DNA from: an uncultured Cocleimonas sp.
GTDB taxonomy: Bacteria; Pseudomonadota; Gammaproteobacteria; Thiotrichales; Thiotrichaceae
Reading direction: 5' to 3'
DNA length: 6,689 nt
NCBI GenBank assembly: GCA_938041705.1
Contig: CALISP010000322.1
Location: 1-6,689, forward strand
Every line of letters begins with the position of its first letter. Position 1 is the first letter of the stretch. Made by a program: the position numbers and the translations under genes. The notes beneath the pieces are model-generated. The model was not told the DNA's origin, did not search any database, and worked only from the letters and a program-made list of their open reading frames with translations. Below, piece after piece: positions 5,795-6,689 of the stretch.

Positions 5795-6654
5795 GATTAG
5801 TGATGGGCACTACTGGCTCTATTCAATCACTATTAAAACATGCGAGTGAACAATTAGAAAAAATCTCAGACTCTGCTTATTTAGATGCCGAGATTTTGTT
5901 AGCTCACTGCCTTGGTAAAAATAGAACTTATTTACACACCTGGTCAGAAAAAGAACTGGATGCTAATCAATTAAAGGAATTCCGGAACTTAATAGAAAAA
6001 CGCCTTACTGATTATCCAATAGCTTACTTGTTAGGAACAAAACCTTTTTGGACGATGGATTTAACCGTCACGCCAGATGTACTTATCCCAAGGCCCGAAA
6101 CAGAGTTATTAGTTGAAATTGCCTTAGATAAAATTAGAAATATTAAAAATCCACAAATATTAGATTTAGGAACTGGATCAGGTGCAATTGCCTTAGCGTT
6201 AGCATCAGAACGTCCAGATGCCAATGTAGTAGCTACAGATTACTCTGAAAAAGCTTTAGCTGTAGCTAATTATAATGCGTTGGAATTGAAGCTAAACAAA
6301 CAAGTGTGTTTTATAAAATCAAATTGGTTTGATGATATAAAAGCTTCTGAAGATCTTTTTGATTTAATCGTATCAAATCCACCCTATATTGATCCTGAGG
6401 ATTTACACTTAAAAGGAACGATAAGATACGAACCTATTCAAGCCCTAGTTGCCGATGATCATGGTATGAGTGATCTTGAAAGAATCATACAAAAAAGCCA
6501 CTCCTTTCTAAAAAGGAATGGCTGGATAGTTTTGGAACATGGTTTTGACCAGGCTGAAAAAACATCAGTTTTATTATCAAATAATAATTTCAAAAAAACA
6601 AAAAGCGTTAGCGACTTAAATAATAATTTACGTGTAACTATGGGATGTAAATAA
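5791..6654 (+). CDS. prmC: Release factor glutamine methyltransferase
   Basis: SAM-dependent N5-glutamine methyltransferase (formerly HemK) that modifies the GGQ glutamine of RF1 and RF2; its RF1 substrate is encoded just upstream. An N-terminal helical RF-binding domain (about 10-90, with DAEILLAH and PIAYLLG) leads into LIPRPETELLVE (98-109), the SAM loop DLGTGSGAIALALASERPD (125-143), acidic Asp150, and the catalytic NPPY at 196-199 (VSNPPYIDPED), whose Asn and Pro bind the substrate glutamine amide. The C-terminus keeps LEHG and RVTMG. The 287 residues are slightly more than E. coli PrmC, and the first eight or so are extra. The start is uncertain: ATG 5791 has AAAGAAG only three bases upstream, while ATG 5803 (residue 5) has a weak GAGA. 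Either removes little. Confidence 0.96.
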   Translation: MRLVMGTTGSIQSLLKHASEQLEKISDSAYLDAEILLAHCLGKNRTYLHTWSEKELDANQLKEFRNLIEKRLTDYPIAYLLGTKPFWTMDLTVTPDVLIPRPETELLVEIALDKIRNIKNPQILDLGTGSGAIALALASERPDANVVATDYSEKALAVANYNALELKLNKQVCFIKSNWFDDIKASEDLFDLIVSNPPYIDPEDLHLKGTIRYEPIQALVADDHGMSDLERIIQKSHSFLKRNGWIVLEHGFDQAEKTSVLLSNNNFKKTKSVSDLNNNLRVTMGCK

Positions 6655-6674
6655 GCACACCATAAAATGGTGCT
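6654..6674 (+). terminator. Short hairpin just after prmC (weak terminator candidate)
   Basis: ACCAT (6659-6663) pairs with ATGGT (6667-6671) around AAA, extended by AGC (6654-6656) with GCT (6672-6674) across an AC bulge. No T run follows (AGAACTATT), so it is at best a weak terminator, or a 3' end stabiliser, and transcription may continue. Confidence 0.35.
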
Positions 6675-6689
6675 AGAACTATTAACCCC

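Noticed and set aside
6024..6224. Minus-strand frame of 66 codons inside prmC
   Set aside because: Antisense to the conserved SAM-binding region of PrmC; no ribosome binding site or family resemblance.

Overview
The window looks like an ordinary chromosomal housekeeping region of a moderately AT-rich gammaproteobacterium (about 40% GC by eye). The evidence is the hemA-prfA-prmC gene order, an SbcB-type exonuclease I, and an aquaporin and release factor 1 that resemble the E. coli proteins almost residue for residue in their motifs. I cannot name the genus. There are no phage, IS, CRISPR, rRNA or tRNA signatures.

Layout. Bases 1-156 are an AT-rich leader that opens with what looks like the tail of an upstream terminator. 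aqpZ (157-879, +) follows and ends at a strong intrinsic terminator (900-925). A small four-helix membrane protein of the HemJ family (967-1380, -) converges on it. The 132-bp divergent gap 1381-1512 holds a C6-containing 15-mer and an 11-bp tandem repeat. sbcB (1513-2976, +) follows. The 252-bp gap 2977-3228 holds a second 15-mer copy, a perfect TATAAT box and a stable hairpin covering the hemA ribosome binding site. The cluster hemA (3229-4632), prfA (4635-5720) and prmC (5791-6654) fills the rest. The 70-bp prfA-prmC gap holds the third 15-mer copy. The window ends in a short hairpin and a C run that may be the start of a fourth copy.

How the genes work together. HemA makes glutamate-1-semialdehyde, the first committed step of C5 tetrapyrrole synthesis, and HemJ is a late step (protoporphyrinogen IX oxidation), so both ends of heme synthesis are present although the genes are not in one operon. 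PrfA is release factor 1, and PrmC methylates the glutamine of its GGQ motif, so these neighbours are enzyme and substrate. AqpZ (water channel) and SbcB (3'-5' ssDNA exonuclease) appear to be independent units.

The most unusual signal is the 15-mer CACCCCCCTACTTTT. It occurs three times, identical and in one orientation, only between genes. Within the window these are the only runs of five or more C on the + strand. Other points are a hairpin that would mask the hemA Shine-Dalgarno, a ~27-residue polar insertion just before the HemA catalytic cysteine, and a 23-codon reading frame bridging prfA to prmC. I see no clear new multi-gene system; the 15-mer family is the best lead.
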